DNA of 64,000 nt from positions 1,798,001 to 1,862,000 of the forward strand of contig CAUEEP010000939.1 in NCBI GenBank assembly GCA_958450365.1. The letters run 5' to 3'. The notes beneath the pieces were generated by a model, which had not been told where the DNA came from, searched no databases, and saw only the letters and a program-made list of their open reading frames with translations. Below, piece after piece: positions 41,291 to 54,981 of the stretch. This DNA comes from Mesorhabditis belari (taxonomy: Eukaryota; Nematoda; Chromadorea; Rhabditida; Rhabditidae). The position numbers and the translations under genes are program-made. The first letter of the stretch is position 1. Each line of letters starts with the position of its first letter.

Positions 41291-41779
41291 CTTAGTCTAA
41301 GTCTCAAAGGTGCCCCATCAGTGCTAAATGATGAAAATTAACTTAAACAAATAGAAAGAAGCTCAGAAAAAAAAATCCACAAGGGTTTTTGCCATTTACG
41401 ATGGAGGACTCATGGTTGGCGCGAAAATTTGAAGGACTAAAGGAAGGAAGGGGTGAATAGGAGAAAAAAGAATGACAGAGCAAAAGCAAAAAGTGGGAAG
41501 CAAAGTGGGGAAAAAGCATGGGTGAATGAGAAAATGAACACTATGATTGGGATAAATAAGCAAAATGGTTTAGCTGAGTGGGAAAAAGCCTAAGCCAAGC
41601 AAAGAGTTCAGCGTCAAAGTGGTTTAGCTTTGTTTAGGTTAAAGTAGTTAAAGTAGTGAAGCTTTCTCTTTTTTAAGAGAAGTTAAGTATTCTCTTAGTT
41701 CTGTTAGCCTAAGCCTTAGCTCTGCTGTTAGCTGTTAATAGGTAGGTCTTGAACGTTAAGTTGACGTTTCCACGTTAAG

Positions 41780-42060
41780 TTGAATAGTAAGTTAGGCTCC
41801 TAGGCTTTCCTAGTAAGCTAGACACCTAGGCTTTTTCTAGTAAGTTAGGCTTCTAGGCTTTTCCTAGTAAATTAGACTCCTAGGCTTTCCTAGTAAGTTT
41901 GGCTCCTAGGCTTTTCCTAGTAAGTTAGACACCTAGGCTTTTCCTAGTAAGTTTGGCTCCTAGGCTTTTTCTAGTAAGTTAGGCGCCTAGGCTTTTTCTA
42001 GTAAGTTAGGCTCCTAGGCTTTTCCTAGTAAGTTAGACTCCTAGGCTTTCCTTTTCCTAG
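41780..42060. repeat. ~26-bp minisatellite (CTAGGCTTTTCCTAGTAAGT)
   Basis: About ten copies of CTCCTAGGCTTTTCCTAG plus TAAGTTAGG, each unit containing the small palindrome CCTAGG. Confidence 0.9.
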
Positions 42061-42149
42061 CGCAGCAAGCTCTATGCAAGCTGCAAGCAAGCTAAATAAG
42101 TAGACCAAATAATAGTAGATTTATTCAAATAGATAATACAATATTCAGA

Positions 42150-42290
42150 TATGCACAATGCAGCTATGCACAATGCAGCTATGCACAATGCAGCTATGCA
42201 CAATGCAGCTGTGCAAAATGTAGCTGTGCACAATGTAGCTATGCACAATGCAGCAATGCATAATATTCAGCTATGCACAATATTCAGCTA
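42150..42290. repeat. 15-bp minisatellite (AGCTATGCACAATGC)
   Basis: About nine copies, slightly diverged at the right end. Confidence 0.9.
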
Positions 42291-43379
42291 CAGTCCTTCG
42301 GCTCTCTTTATGTAGAAAGCCTAAGTACCGAGTGAGTGAAGGGGGGCGGCTCACACTCAACCATTTCACCCCTTTATATCCTTTTTCTCCTTTACATTTC
42401 CCCTTGTTCCACTTCGGGTGTTTTCCGTTGATTAGCCTTTTAAAAAAAAACATCGAGAAGGAGACGAAATTGTGGGAAATATGCAAAAAGCGGCAAGAGT
42501 CAGCACAAGTCAGTCAGCACAAGCTGGCAACAGTCAACATCGAGAAAAACGATCATGGTTGATTGATTCAAGTTGCTAGCTTTTCTAACCCACTAACCAC
42601 TTTTTGTGATTTTGCAAAAACAAGGCATTATTGATGTAAGCTGTGCTCTGGGATAAGCTGTGAGCTTCTTGAAATCCTGTGATAATTATTTGTAGCCAAA
42701 GAACGGAAAATGGTTCAAGATGGCTCAAAATGACTCAAAATGGCTCAAAATGGCTCAAAATGGCTCAAATTAGGGATTTTGTATGGAAATACAACAAACG
42801 AACGCCGCCAATTGCTTCCCCGCCCCTGAAAACCCCTGGATACCAACTTTTGGCTTTAAATCGATCTTAGGATTGTTTACAGAACAAAATTCTTTATAAA
42901 GAGACGGCAAGATGTTCTTTGTGCAGTTTTTGTGCGCCCGCGTAATCGCTCGCCGCCTGGCGCAGGGCTTTTTCATAAGTTGGACTCTTTCGGTTTGACA
43001 TCAACAATTTTCGGCCAGGTAACACGGCTTGATTATTATCGTTGGGAGAGGTTTTTCGCTTTCTGTTCAACTAACTAAAGTTGACACGTATGGAGAGGGT
43101 GTTGGCCGTTCTCTATATTCTGTTGGCATTCTCTATATTCTGCCGGCATTCTCTATATTCTGCTACCATTCTCTATATTCTGCTGACCCATTTCAAACAA
43201 TGGGCATCCCCTTAAAGCATGGTTAGGTAAGAGACTTTAAGAGTAAATAGGCACTATAGCTTTAGCTTTATGATAGGAGTACGGTAGCTTTGCGGTATCT
43301 TTACGGTAAAGGTAGAGATTAGCTTTTCCTTCTCTTTCTTCCTTGTACTTCCTCTTTCTTCTCTGGCAAGAAGAGATTG

Positions 43380-43466
43380 AATAGCTGAGTGGTTAGCAAG
43401 GGACTCAGTGGCCTGCTCGGAAAGCAAAAAGGTCTAGGGGTTCGTCTCTTCTTTCTTTGCCATTCA
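43380..43466 (+). ncRNA. tRNA-derived sequence
   Basis: GAATAGCTGAGTGGTTAGCA (A-box) and GGTCTAGGGGTTCGTCTC (degenerate B-box); GAAGAGA pairs with TCTCTTC as an acceptor-like stem. The T-arm is incomplete. Its complement shares AATGGCAAAGAAAG and GACCTTTTGCT with the foldback loop at 13445-13510, so they are one family. Confidence 0.55.
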
Positions 43467-43937
43467 ATGCTTTACTTTATTACGACAACGGTATGATAGC
43501 TTTACCCTAAGCGCATCTTTTAGCAAACGTCTCTACTTACCAATACTAAATACGATCTCAAAAAGCTAGTTTTACAGCTCTTTCACGGAAACTTTCTCCC
43601 ATTCACCTTTCACTAGCTAATAGATAGGTTTAGCTTGGGTAAGCTAAAAGAAGACGGTTTTTTTTGATGAAAAGCGAAAGAAGCAAAAGAAGCAAAAGAA
43701 GCAAAAGAATAAACAAGATTCAAAATGACAACGACAAAGAAAAGAAGTGAATGGGAGGAAGATGGGTGAAAAAGACGGGTTTTCGCATGCCATTGCTTTT
43801 TTTTTTTGCGGCTCGAGGCAATGCGCAGAAGTACCGATTCGAAGGGATGAGAGGCGTGTGAGTGAAAGTGGTGAAAGTGATGCCACGGTAGAAACTGCGA
43901 GAACCCTGCACACTATGATTCTACGCCAAAAAAAACT
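43467..43937. other. No gene recognised
   Basis: AT-rich with AGCAAAAGA repeats near 43680-43712. Overlapping ORFs on both strands (43644-43991 minus, 43747-44064 plus) run into the adjacent palindromic element and show no family. Confidence 0.4.
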
Positions 43938-44376
43938 TACCGTAAATACTGTAATAGTACCGCACCCCCTCGTACAGTCGCGTAGTCGCAAGAGTTTTTT
44001 AGTATTTCGTTTTTTTCAAAGCACCCATACTTCCAAAAAATGCGTCTTTAGTATCAAAAAATAGCCCTGAATTTCAGCTATTTTTTGATACATATTGTAG
44101 CCTTGTAGCCTAAACCAGTGTCGAGAAAAACTGGTTCAAAGCTAGACTACGTCTACTGTTGCGTCGTCTAGCTTTGAACGAGTTTTTCTCGAGACTGGTT
44201 TATGCTACAATGCGCGCTTAGGTATCAAAAAATAGCTGAAATTCAGGGCTATCTTTTGACACCTAAACGCGCATTGTAGCCTAAAACAGTCTCGAGAAAA
44301 ACTCGTTCAAAGCTAGACTACGCAACACTCCGCCCCGTCATTATGGGGGTGGGGTACTATTACAGTATTTACGGTA
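43938..44376. mobile_element. 439-bp compound palindromic element
   Basis: Outer inverted repeats TACCGTAAATACTGTAATAG and complement. Inside are three alternating hairpin arms: AGTATCAAAAAATAGCCCTG and GAGAAAAACTCGTTCAAAGC / GCTTTGAACGAGTTTTTCTC, with CAATGCGCGCTTAGGT. Confidence 0.85.
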
Positions 44377-45504
44377 TATAGCGCGGGGGTACTTTACTGA
44401 TTGGTGTTGCTAGCGATACTGTACTAGTTAAACAGCTTTTCACCTTTACTGTACTCCTTCGTTCTACAAAGACAAAATTCTAACTCATCTTTGAGATTCA
44501 CCGAGCTACATTGCTCAATCAAAATCCCATCGCACCGTAGTGATGGAAAGCAATGGGCTTTCAACTTCTCCTCTCCTCAACGTCCGATAACGACGGCACT
44601 CCTCGGAGAGATTTTCGATTCCCTTCAGTCTCCTTTCTCTTGCCGATCTCCCTTGTCTGCCATTCGGTTTGCACAAGAAAAAGTGAGAGTGCTCATTTCT
44701 GTGCACTCCTTCAGCTCTTTTAGCTGTCAGCTTCTGGTTTGTGAAAGCAATGCTTTGAAAAGATCTTTTCAAGGGATCTAGTCTGATCAATTCATTCTAG
44801 ACTTACCGCCAACAGTCGTGGTAAAAAGAAATCACTAAACAAGGAAAGTTGATTTAACTGAAGATCAGCTAGAAAAAGAGTAATGTTTAGTGAAACTACA
44901 CAAACGGGAATCCTTCTTTTGATCGTGCAAAATTCAAGATTTGTACAACCCGAACGCTAAAAAAGGCTTTCACTGTTGGAGATTTCACCTAAAGGTGGCT
45001 TTTTTCACTTCAAAACACCCCAGACAAGCTAAAATAGATTTCGACGCAAAGATCACTAACCTTATCTACTTTGCTGTATGAAATTCTCTTTCCTGTTTTG
45101 CATTTCGTGATCGAGTATCCACTCTTATCCAACAGTCTTTTACAATACAGTTACTTAATTCTTTTTAGATCACTTTATATACCGAAATCCTCTGTTTAAA
45201 CGACAGAAGAAATGCGGTAATTTCACAGGCGGTGACTGGATATAAAAATTATCAATTGCCTTTCACAAAAAAGACACACATACAAAAAATGGAGAGGCAA
45301 ACCGGTAATGAAACGGAGAGCGAAAAAAGAATCACAAACACTTGCAATAAAAGGAGACGCATTAAAGGACAAAAATGTATAACGAGCCTCCGCCATAAGT
45401 TCACACTTATATCGAGAACAAGAAAACATAAAGGAAAAAATGTATTAGCAATAATTCATAGCAATACCCCAATACGAAACGATATTAAATAGCTTAAAAA
45501 GAAT
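44377..45504. other. No gene recognised
   Basis: ORFs 44491-44781 (+), 45223-45429 (-) and 45232-45492 (+) show no recognised family. The last part lies downstream of RPT1 and probably contains its 3' UTR. Confidence 0.4.
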
Positions 45505-47671
<2,167 letters not shown>

Positions 47672-48726
47672 GATTGCTTCTAAAATTTGTTATTAGGCTA
47701 CTGAACATAAAAAAACAAAAATACAGAAAGAGAACCAAATTTAACTATCAGCTGTTGTTCTAACTGCGCTTTCAGCTCGGGGCGATGATTTCTCTTCTAC
47801 CGTAGTGTTCCTTTTGACGCCAGGAAAGGTCCGCATTATAAATTGGACAAGTTTTGACAAAAATCATACGCTCAGCACGAAAAGGCACGAATAGAGAAAT
47901 AACCATATGCTTTAATTGCCGTGAAATGGCGAACTTGTCAAGGTTCTAGTGTTTTAGCGTAAATCTCGTAGAAAAAAGTGCGAAATAATCACAGTTTGCG
48001 TTGTCCGCATCTAAAAAACATTCACACAACGAAAATTTATCAATTGATCGAGAATATCAAAGCAATTGCTAGCAAAAGAGACAAATTTCTTGCACCGCGT
48101 ATCATTTGCGCTTTTCAACACACTTTCCAACCAACTCTGATTGTTTATTTTTATCTTTTACTACTTTTTCTCGTCGACGAGCATCGTCTACTTTGATGCC
48201 TTTGCCGGATCTGAAAATGGCATAAAATCGATACAAAGAGCAAAAAGCCCAATCGGTGGCACAAAAATGACTGTTTTTAGGGCTGTATATGTATTTAAAT
48301 GTGTTTTCTAATTGAAAACAGGCGCAAATGATACACAGCGCGAAAATTTTTGGCGGAAAGGATGAATTAAAATTGTGAAGCAGAAAAGTGAAAAAAGTTG
48401 GTTAGAAGTTGGGAAAAAGTTATTTGTTACAGCTGTATACAGTGATTTTCATAAGTGTAAATTTGGCGCAAATGATACACGGCGCAAAAATTTTTGGCGC
48501 AAAGGATTTTGGCGCAAAAAATGCGACGCTTTTGGTAGCACAGTCATAGTCATAGTCACAGTCTCAGTCTCAGTCAAATAATCACACTTTAGGTTGTCTG
48601 CATATAAAATCATCCACACAACGAAAAATTACGACAAATGAAAATTTTGCGAGCGTTTTCAGACTTTCAGACGTTTTCCAGACAAATCTACAAATTGCAT
48701 TACTGTAGCCGTCTCAAATTGTTTTT
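47672..48726. other. RPT1 upstream region; no second gene
   Basis: Presumed promoter of RPT1 at its start. 48310-48350 and 48460-48510 hold two diverged copies of GGCGCAAATGATACACGGCG plus CAAAAATTTTTGGCGCAAA. Confidence 0.45.
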
Positions 48727-49087
48727 TCGGGGGTGGGGCAAATGCTACCTTTTTTTGCGCACCTTTTTTTTGCTGGAAAATGCCTTAGGAAAGGTCGTAG
48801 AGCTTCAAAAATGTTTTCATAGAAGGGAATCGTATGCGTAGATTCCGAATTTCGACAAATCAGACCTCGCTGACACGTCAAATTTGGGCTTAAAGGGAAA
48901 AACTACGCAACTTAACGCTTTTCCGCAGTTTTTGCTTTTTGGCCCAAATTTGACGTGTCAGCGAGGTCTGATTTGTCGAAATTCGGAATCTACGCATACG
49001 ATTCCCTTATATGGAAATATTTTCGAAGCTTTACGGCCTTGCCTAAGGCCTTTTCCAGCAAAAAAGGTAGCATTTGTCCCACCCCCG
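48727..49087. mobile_element. ~360-bp palindromic MITE
   Basis: Left arm CGGGGGTGGGGCAAATGCTA ... GGGAATCGTATGCGTAGATT ... CTCGCTGACACGTCAAATTT. The right arm returns as the complement ending TTTGTCCCACCCCCG. Arms about 160 bp, loop about 45 bp. Confidence 0.9.
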
Positions 49088-49154
49088 TTTTTTCGTCTCA
49101 TTTTCCCTTTTTCCTTTTTTAAAAAGGTTTGTAGCTTTTGTTGCTTTTGCGCCT

Positions 49155-49350
49155 CAGCCTACTTTGGGTTAAATTTTCCGCTCAACTTAGTCTTTTGCGC
49201 AACTTCCCATAACTTTCTTCTAGGTAGGCCAATCTTTATGATTTTGATGTCATTTTGTTGCACTTATTGAGATCTACAAAATGACATCAAAATCATAAAG
49301 ATTGGTTAAGTTAGAAGAAAGTTATGGCGAGTTGTGCAAAAAATTTGACG
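49155..49350. mobile_element. Palindromic MITE, ATGATTTTGATGTCATTTTG family, copy 2
   Basis: ACTTTCTTCTAGGTAGGCCA...TTGGTTAAGTTAGAAGAAAG with the central GATGTCATTTTG/CAAAATGACATC pairing. Confidence 0.85.
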
Positions 49351-49505
49351 CAAACTAGCCCCCTATCGCTCGCTCGGGATCGCAAATGATCGCTCAGAAT
49401 CGCAAATGGTCGCTCAGGATAGCTCAGGTTAAAAAGTACTGTAAAATTGCAGTAATTTCGTCTCATTTTCAAAGTTGAAACCTTTCCACAGAAAAAAAGC
49501 TTGGA

Positions 49506-49705
49506 TAGGCTACTTTGCGTCAAATTTTTTGCAACTTACAACTGCCAATTTGCGCAACTCGTCATAACTTTCTTCTAAATAGGCCAATCTTTATGATTTT
49601 GATGTCATTGTGTTGCACTTGTTGAGATCTACAAAATGACATCAAAATCATAAAGATTGATTAAGTTAGAAGAAAGTTATGGCAAATTGCGCAAAATAGC
49701 TATCC
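49506..49705. mobile_element. Palindromic MITE, ATGATTTTGATGTCATTTTG family, copy 3
   Basis: Same arms as the copy at 22096, including GGCTACTTTGCGTCAAATTT on the left. Separated from copy 2 by about 150 bp. Confidence 0.85.
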
Positions 49706-50140
49706 TTTTTTCACTTTTTCTTTCTCTTGTTTCTCAATTTCTCAATTACTATTACCGTATTTTTTCTAATAGTAGTGCACCCCAGCAAGCCGAATAGAAA
49801 ACGTTTAAAACAGCGCCGTCAAATTTCTCACAATTCAATTAGAAGAAGGTTTTTGATTTTTATTTTATGAAAAAATAGCATTCAATTTCATTCAAATTAA
49901 AAATTTGCACCAAAATTTTTCAGCCTATTTGCCTTGATTAAAATTTGAGTTGATTTCAGCCTCACTTAGAAGTTCTGTGAAAAAAAGGTGAAAATTGGGC
50001 ATTTCTTGATATTTGATTTAAACAAAAATTGTATTGTTTGAGTTGCGTTTGAGAAAAATTGATTTATAACGTTATTGCACTTATTGAGATCTACAAAATG
50101 ACATCAAAATCATAAAGATTGGCCGACTTAGAAGAAAGTT

Positions 50141-50545
50141 ATGGCGAGTTGCGCAAATGACCCAGTGGCGCAAAGGGCTTTGTTTTTATCTGGTTTTTTA
50201 TTTGTTATTTTATTAGTTATTCTTTGGTTTTTATGGTTTTTTGCATTTTTTTATTGTAGTCAGTCTATCCAAATTTATATTTTTTTCTGTATTCGTGAGC
50301 CTTCACAAGTTAAACAAATATTGATAGGGCATAGTTACAGTAACTTTCAAAAAAATGGGCACATTTTAGAAATTGCTACAGCAGAAATTTTACAATCTTC
50401 ATCATTTCAAGATCTTGACGGTTCAAAAAGACTTATTGAACTTTGTGGGGTGTGCCTGAATGAAATCATTGCCATGTTAGATGAGGGTAAACATGTGCTC
50501 TGCGGTCTCTTACAGGATCTACTCACCAAAAAAAGAAGTGAATGA
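50141..50545 (+). CDS. Orphan ORF, 134 codons, unrecognised
   Basis: The ATG lies inside a half-copy of a hairpin MITE (GTTATGGCGAGTTGCGCAAA), so the annotated start is doubtful. The first 50 residues are an extreme F/L/W-rich hydrophobic run. The second half (about residues 50-134) looks protein-like: IATAEILQSSSFQDLDGSKR, then LIELCGVCLNEIIAMLDEGK. It could be an exon of a diverged gene or an element ORF. No splice partner was found. Low confidence. Confidence 0.25.
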   Translation: MASCANDPVAQRALFLSGFLFVILLVILWFLWFFAFFYCSQSIQIYIFFCIREPSQVKQILIGHSYSNFQKNGHILEIATAEILQSSSFQDLDGSKRLIELCGVCLNEIIAMLDEGKHVLCGLLQDLLTKKRSE

Positions 50546-52249
50546 CTCAATCTACTTCTTTTCTTATAGTGTGTGGGTTGATCGGGCCCACTCAGCTAAC
50601 TAGTTCACCTTTTCAGTCAATGGTTTCACATCATTCTTATGGCCATGTCTACATCAGTTCATTCAGCATTGTTATCAACGTTACCATTTCTTACAATAAC
50701 TCTTTTTACTGGTACCTCTTTTAGAAATCACTCTAAAATCTCAAAATAAACATCCATAACCCTCCTCTACGAGATTCAAATCTTCACAAAAGACGATCCC
50801 TCACCGGAACTCTTTCTCAAACAAAAACAAACGAGGCTAATGGATATCCCTTTTCTTATTCTTTTTTTTTTATTTTTCGTTTCCTTTCTTGTGGTTGTTG
50901 ATGTATCCGTTCATCCGTTCACACCTTTGTCTCCTCCTTTTCCCCTTTTTACCCATCAATCTTTCTCCATTTTCTTTTACAGTCCCATCCACCATACGGT
51001 CAAGTAGCGATTACCGGTGTGAGTTACGGATTAAGGCTCCCATAAAAGAAACGAAAAGAGGAACTTCAACCTTGAGAAGTTTTATTTGAATCTTTGACTT
51101 CAAAGATTTGGTAGATTAAGATCTTTACTTTAGATCTTACTTTAGATCTTACTTTAGATCTTACTTTAGAGGTACTTGTAGTTTGTAACTGGCTTTGTTG
51201 TCGCTATGATAGACCAATGATCAAATATCCGGGTAAAATCAGGGCCAAGTCATACTCGTGAACTGGCTTTGATCTGATCTGACTTTGCTCTGGTCTGGCT
51301 TGGGCTTTGAAGTTGGCTTGACCTAGCTGACTGGCTCTGGCTCTGGCTTAAACTGGCTCTTGCTAGTCTTTATTGGGCTACTTGGATAATTAGATAAGAT
51401 TTACAATACCAATTTACATTTGCAATACTTTATTAACATTTTTAATACTTTTATTTAGATCCACAATACTTTATTTACATTTATAATACTTTAATTTAGA
51501 CTTACAATACTTTATTTGCATTTACAGATTTACAGTACCAGTTTTTCTTTTCTTTGGCCACTATTTTTGAGTCCTAAATACCCTTCTGACCCTCTAGCGC
51601 TGACAAACTTGTCTGCAATTTGTGCTTCCAGAAACGTGCACCATCTGGCGCACTCATTGCACCATTTTACATGATTTGAATGTGCCAGGAAGCGTGCATT
51701 CACAAGACTCTAACACAGCCAAAGTTTGTTTAAAAAGCCACATCCGTTCTTCGCTCTACAGGCAATTCTTTATGCAAACTTTTGACACTCGCCAATTACC
51801 GGCTAATCCCCACCCCAGAAACTCTCATCCACTAATTAACCTACTGTAATCCCCATGGGAAAGTGATTGGCTAAAGCATTGACAATGAGCCTACCGTATA
51901 GAGTTTACTATCCGTACTTTATGCTCTCACAATTACACATTTTCTGGTGCGCTTCGATCCAAAAAGCATTTGCAGCAGTTTCTCAGCATTTTCAGAAGTT
52001 TTTCAGCGGTTTTTCATCATTTTCAGCAGTTTTTTCATCATTTTCAGCAGTTTTTCAACAATTTTTCATCATTTTCAGCTGTTTTTCATCATTTCTAGCA
52101 TTCAGTGATTCAGCACACAAGCCAAATTGTTCCAGATATCACAATTTTTTCAAATAACTTTATAATAAACCCGACCTGAGCTTTTGCTATAAATTAATAA
52201 GTAAAATAATCATCTAAAAAATGGTTTCTCTTAGTTTTAAGAACTACTG
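50546..52249. other. No gene recognised; small repeats
   Basis: TACTTTAGATCT tandem copies at 51123-51170; AATACTTTATTTACATTTA-type units at 51420-51530; a GCGCACTCATTGCACC hairpin at 51632-51700; CAGTTTTTCATCATTTTCAG units at 51955-52100. Confidence 0.5.
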
Positions 52250-53030
52250 TATGGCTGCTGCTGGCTGCAAATATCAACTCGCTCGTTTTTGGCTATATCT
52301 TGGCTGTAGCTTTTCGAATTGGTTTAATTCCTTTTTAATATGAAAATTGCGATAATTTTCTACAAAAAATTGCTTTATACAAATTATAGAATGCTTTTGA
52401 GGTTTTTATTAAAGGCTTAAAAGATGATCCAAAAGATGTATCCGAAAAATTCTTGGCACGCAACATTATTCAACCTCTTTCTAGTTCATTTTCAAAATGA
52501 AATCGGTTTTTTTGTCTTTTTTTGATAAATTTAAGCTTTAAGAGTAAAATTTAGATAATTCTTTCAATTAAGTTTCAAATTAACCGATGAAATTTGTTAA
52601 CTTTGAGCAAAGTTAACAAATTTCAAGGAAAATCCATCTTCAAGAAGCCGTTGTTCATCCAGAGCTCATAAAAACATCAAATGGTTGAAGATTTTTGTTG
52701 AAAAATATTTGTTTTAAGCTTTTTTAATAGAAAAGAGTTAAATAAGCTATGTAAGAGCGCTTAAAACTTGTTCAAGAAAAGTTGTAGATTGAGTTGCGTG
52801 CCAAGGGGCAACAGTGCCAGTTTCCATGTTTCTTCAGTTTCCAAGCCTTCAATAAACATCTCAAAAGTATTCTACAACTTTTAAAGGTTCTACAAAAAGA
52901 GATTCTTTGTAGAAAATTATCGCAATTTTCATATTAAAAAGGAGTTAAACTGGTTTGAAAAGCTATAGCTAAGATATAGCCAAAAAAGCTACAGCTAAGC
53001 TATAGCGAGACGATAATTTGCGGCGATATT
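52250..53030. mobile_element. ~780-bp long inverted-repeat element
   Basis: Left arm GGCTATATCTTGGCTGTAGC ... TTAATATGAAAATTGCGATA ... TTCTTGGCACGCAACATT. The right arm complement holds GTTGCGTGCCAAGG ... TATCGCAATTTTCATATTAA ... GCTATAGCTAAGATATAGCC. The centre is AAATTTGTTAACTTTGAGCA plus AAGTTAACAAATTT, itself palindromic. Arms are diverged, so it is an older copy. No ORF. Confidence 0.85.
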
Positions 53031-53035
53031 TACAA

Positions 53036-53170
53036 TTCTAGTTCTAGTTCTAGTTCTAATTCTAGTTCTAGTTCTAATTCTAGTTCTAGTTCTAATTCTA
53101 GTTCTAGTTCTAATTCTAGTTCTAGTTCTAGTTCTAATTCTAGTTCTAATTCTAGTTCTAAAGTTCTAAA
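53036..53170. repeat. (TTCTAG)n / TTCTAATTCTAG array
   Basis: Hexamers GTTCTA with GTTCTAATTCTA variants, about 22 units. Confidence 0.9.
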
Positions 53171-53339
53171 GTTCAAATATCTCAGATTTTTCTTTTCTTG
53201 AATGAATCTTTATCTCAATTCACTCATCAGATATGAATCAAGACTTTGTTTTGTCTAAAGAAATGAAAAAAAATGATCGTCAAAGCGATCCACCAAGCCA
53301 AAACACCGGAAAAGCTATCTGGAAAAGATTTGTGTTTCC

Positions 53340-53515
53340 ATTCAGCTATAAAAACCTATTCTAAAGCTTTAAAATCTATTCTAAAGCTTTAAAATCTATT
53401 CTAAAGCTTTAAAACCTATTCTAAAGCTATAAAATCTATTCTAAAGCTATAAAACCTATTCTAAAGCTATAAAAACCTATTCTAAAGCTTTAAAACCTAT
53501 TCTAAAGCTAAACTA
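53340..53515. repeat. 20-bp minisatellite (CTAAAGCTTTAAAACCTATT)
   Basis: About nine copies with CTAT/CTTT variants. Confidence 0.9.
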
Positions 53516-53734
53516 GCTAATTTTTATTGAAAATTACTTGCTAATGCTAATGCTAATGTGTTTTTTTAAAGCTTTAAGCCAAATTTTGGATGAGTTTTTG
53601 AAATTTGATACTCATTTGAAGCTGATCAATTGATCAACGATGTTATCAAACTTTTGGAGGTTCTGTATTAGGATTTTTATAATAAATTTTGTTTATGGTT
53701 CCAACGGAAGTTTCATCAGCACCAACCTAATAGC

Positions 53735-53940
53735 AGTATCGGATAGCTATAGCAGCAGCAAGAAAGCAGCATCGGATAGCTATAGCAGCAGCAAGATAGC
53801 AGTCTCGGATAGCTATAGCAGCAGCAAGAAAGCAGCATCGGATAGCTATAGTAGCAGCAAGAAAGCAGCAGCAAGATAGCAGCAGCAAGATAGCAGTATC
53901 GGATAGCTACAGCAGCAGCAAGAAAGCAGCATCGGATATC
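53735..53940. repeat. ~33-bp minisatellite (ATCGGATAGCTATAGCAGCA)
   Basis: About six copies of ATCGGATAGCTATAGCAGCA plus GCAAGAAAGCAGC, ending exactly where a MITE inserts. Confidence 0.9.
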
Positions 53941-53942
53941 TA

Positions 53943-54463
53943 TTAGGTTGATGCATAAGTCTTTTCGTTTTTTTCGTACTTCTGTTAAAAAGTAACAAAT
54001 TCACCAATTAATCTATAGTTTGCTCTATAAAAAAAGTGTTTTTTTGTTCAATTTGCATCTTTTTAAATGAATTTCGGTTCACTTTCAAGCAAATTCGAGA
54101 GTGAAAAACGCCTTTTTCGTAAAAATCTATAAAAAACTCTACGGAAAAATTGGCTGAATGAATTTCTCTGAAATTTTGGCGAAATATCAAACGTTTTTTT
54201 TCTCTATCTTTTATCTATTGACACGAAGATAGGTTTTCTTTAGCTAAGGTGTCTAAACCGCATCATCGAGTTAGCCCTTTTTGACTACCCGACTTCATAC
54301 TCTCAAGAAAATCCAGGCATTAAATATTTTTAAACCCGTTTTAATGTTATTTTGCAGAAAAATAATTGGTTTTTCTAATGAAATCAACCGTAGTTTAATT
54401 GGTGCATTTGTTGGCTTGAAACGGCAGACGAAAAGGAACGAAAAGACTTATGCATCAACCTAA
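53943..54463. mobile_element. Mariner-type MITE, 521 bp
   Basis: TTAGGTTGATGCATAAGTCT and perfect complement at the right; TA duplications at 53941-53942 and 54464-54465. Nearly identical to 57644-58165. Confidence 0.95.
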
Positions 54464-54474
54464 TATATTTTTGT

Positions 54475-54712
54475 GCTCTATCTTTTATCTATAGACACAA
54501 AGATTGGTTTCCTTAGCTAAAGTCTCAAAAACGCATCATTGAGCCCACTTTTTGACTATTTGACTTCACGCTCTCAAAAGAACCCAGTCATTCGACATTT
54601 TAAGCCCGTTTTAATGTGATTTTGTAAAGAAATAGTTGACCTTTCTAATGAAAGAAACCGCAGTTGAAAGAAACCGCAGTTCAATTGGTGCATTTGTTGG
54701 TTTTAAACCAAT
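54475..54712. mobile_element. Diverged right-half MITE copy abutting the intact one
   Basis: Repeats the internal order TCTATCTTTTATCTATAGAC ... CCCGTTTTAATGTGATTTTG ... GTGCATTTGTTGGTTTTAAA with many substitutions and a small internal GAAAGAAACCGCAGTT duplication. Confidence 0.75.
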
Positions 54713-54981
54713 ATAAAAGTTCATCAAAATGTTTTAAAAAGATTAATTTTTATATATTTTCCTCTTTTCTAATTTTTCTAATAAGCTTTTCAAATTTTCT
54801 TATCAGAAAAAAGGACTTTCCGATCTACAGAGGGAAAAAAGAGCCCCTTTTCATCAACCAATCCACTTTTCTTCTCTTTTCTTTCATCAATCGATTTAAA
54901 CTTCTTCTTTTTCTTTATTTTAATGACAACAGAATCTGAAACTATTGAAATATTCATTATTTTAATTGATCTGATATATTT

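Larger units (their letters stand above)
39029..43379. other. No convincing gene; repeats only
   Basis: ORFs at 39284-39021 (minus, cysteine-containing: LAVCQCIECSRGIYC), 40685-40302 (minus) and 42248-42562 (plus) were examined. None shows splice context or a recognisable family. 39930-40045 contains a small inverted repeat around TTTTGTCTACAAATAGAAAT. Confidence 0.4.
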
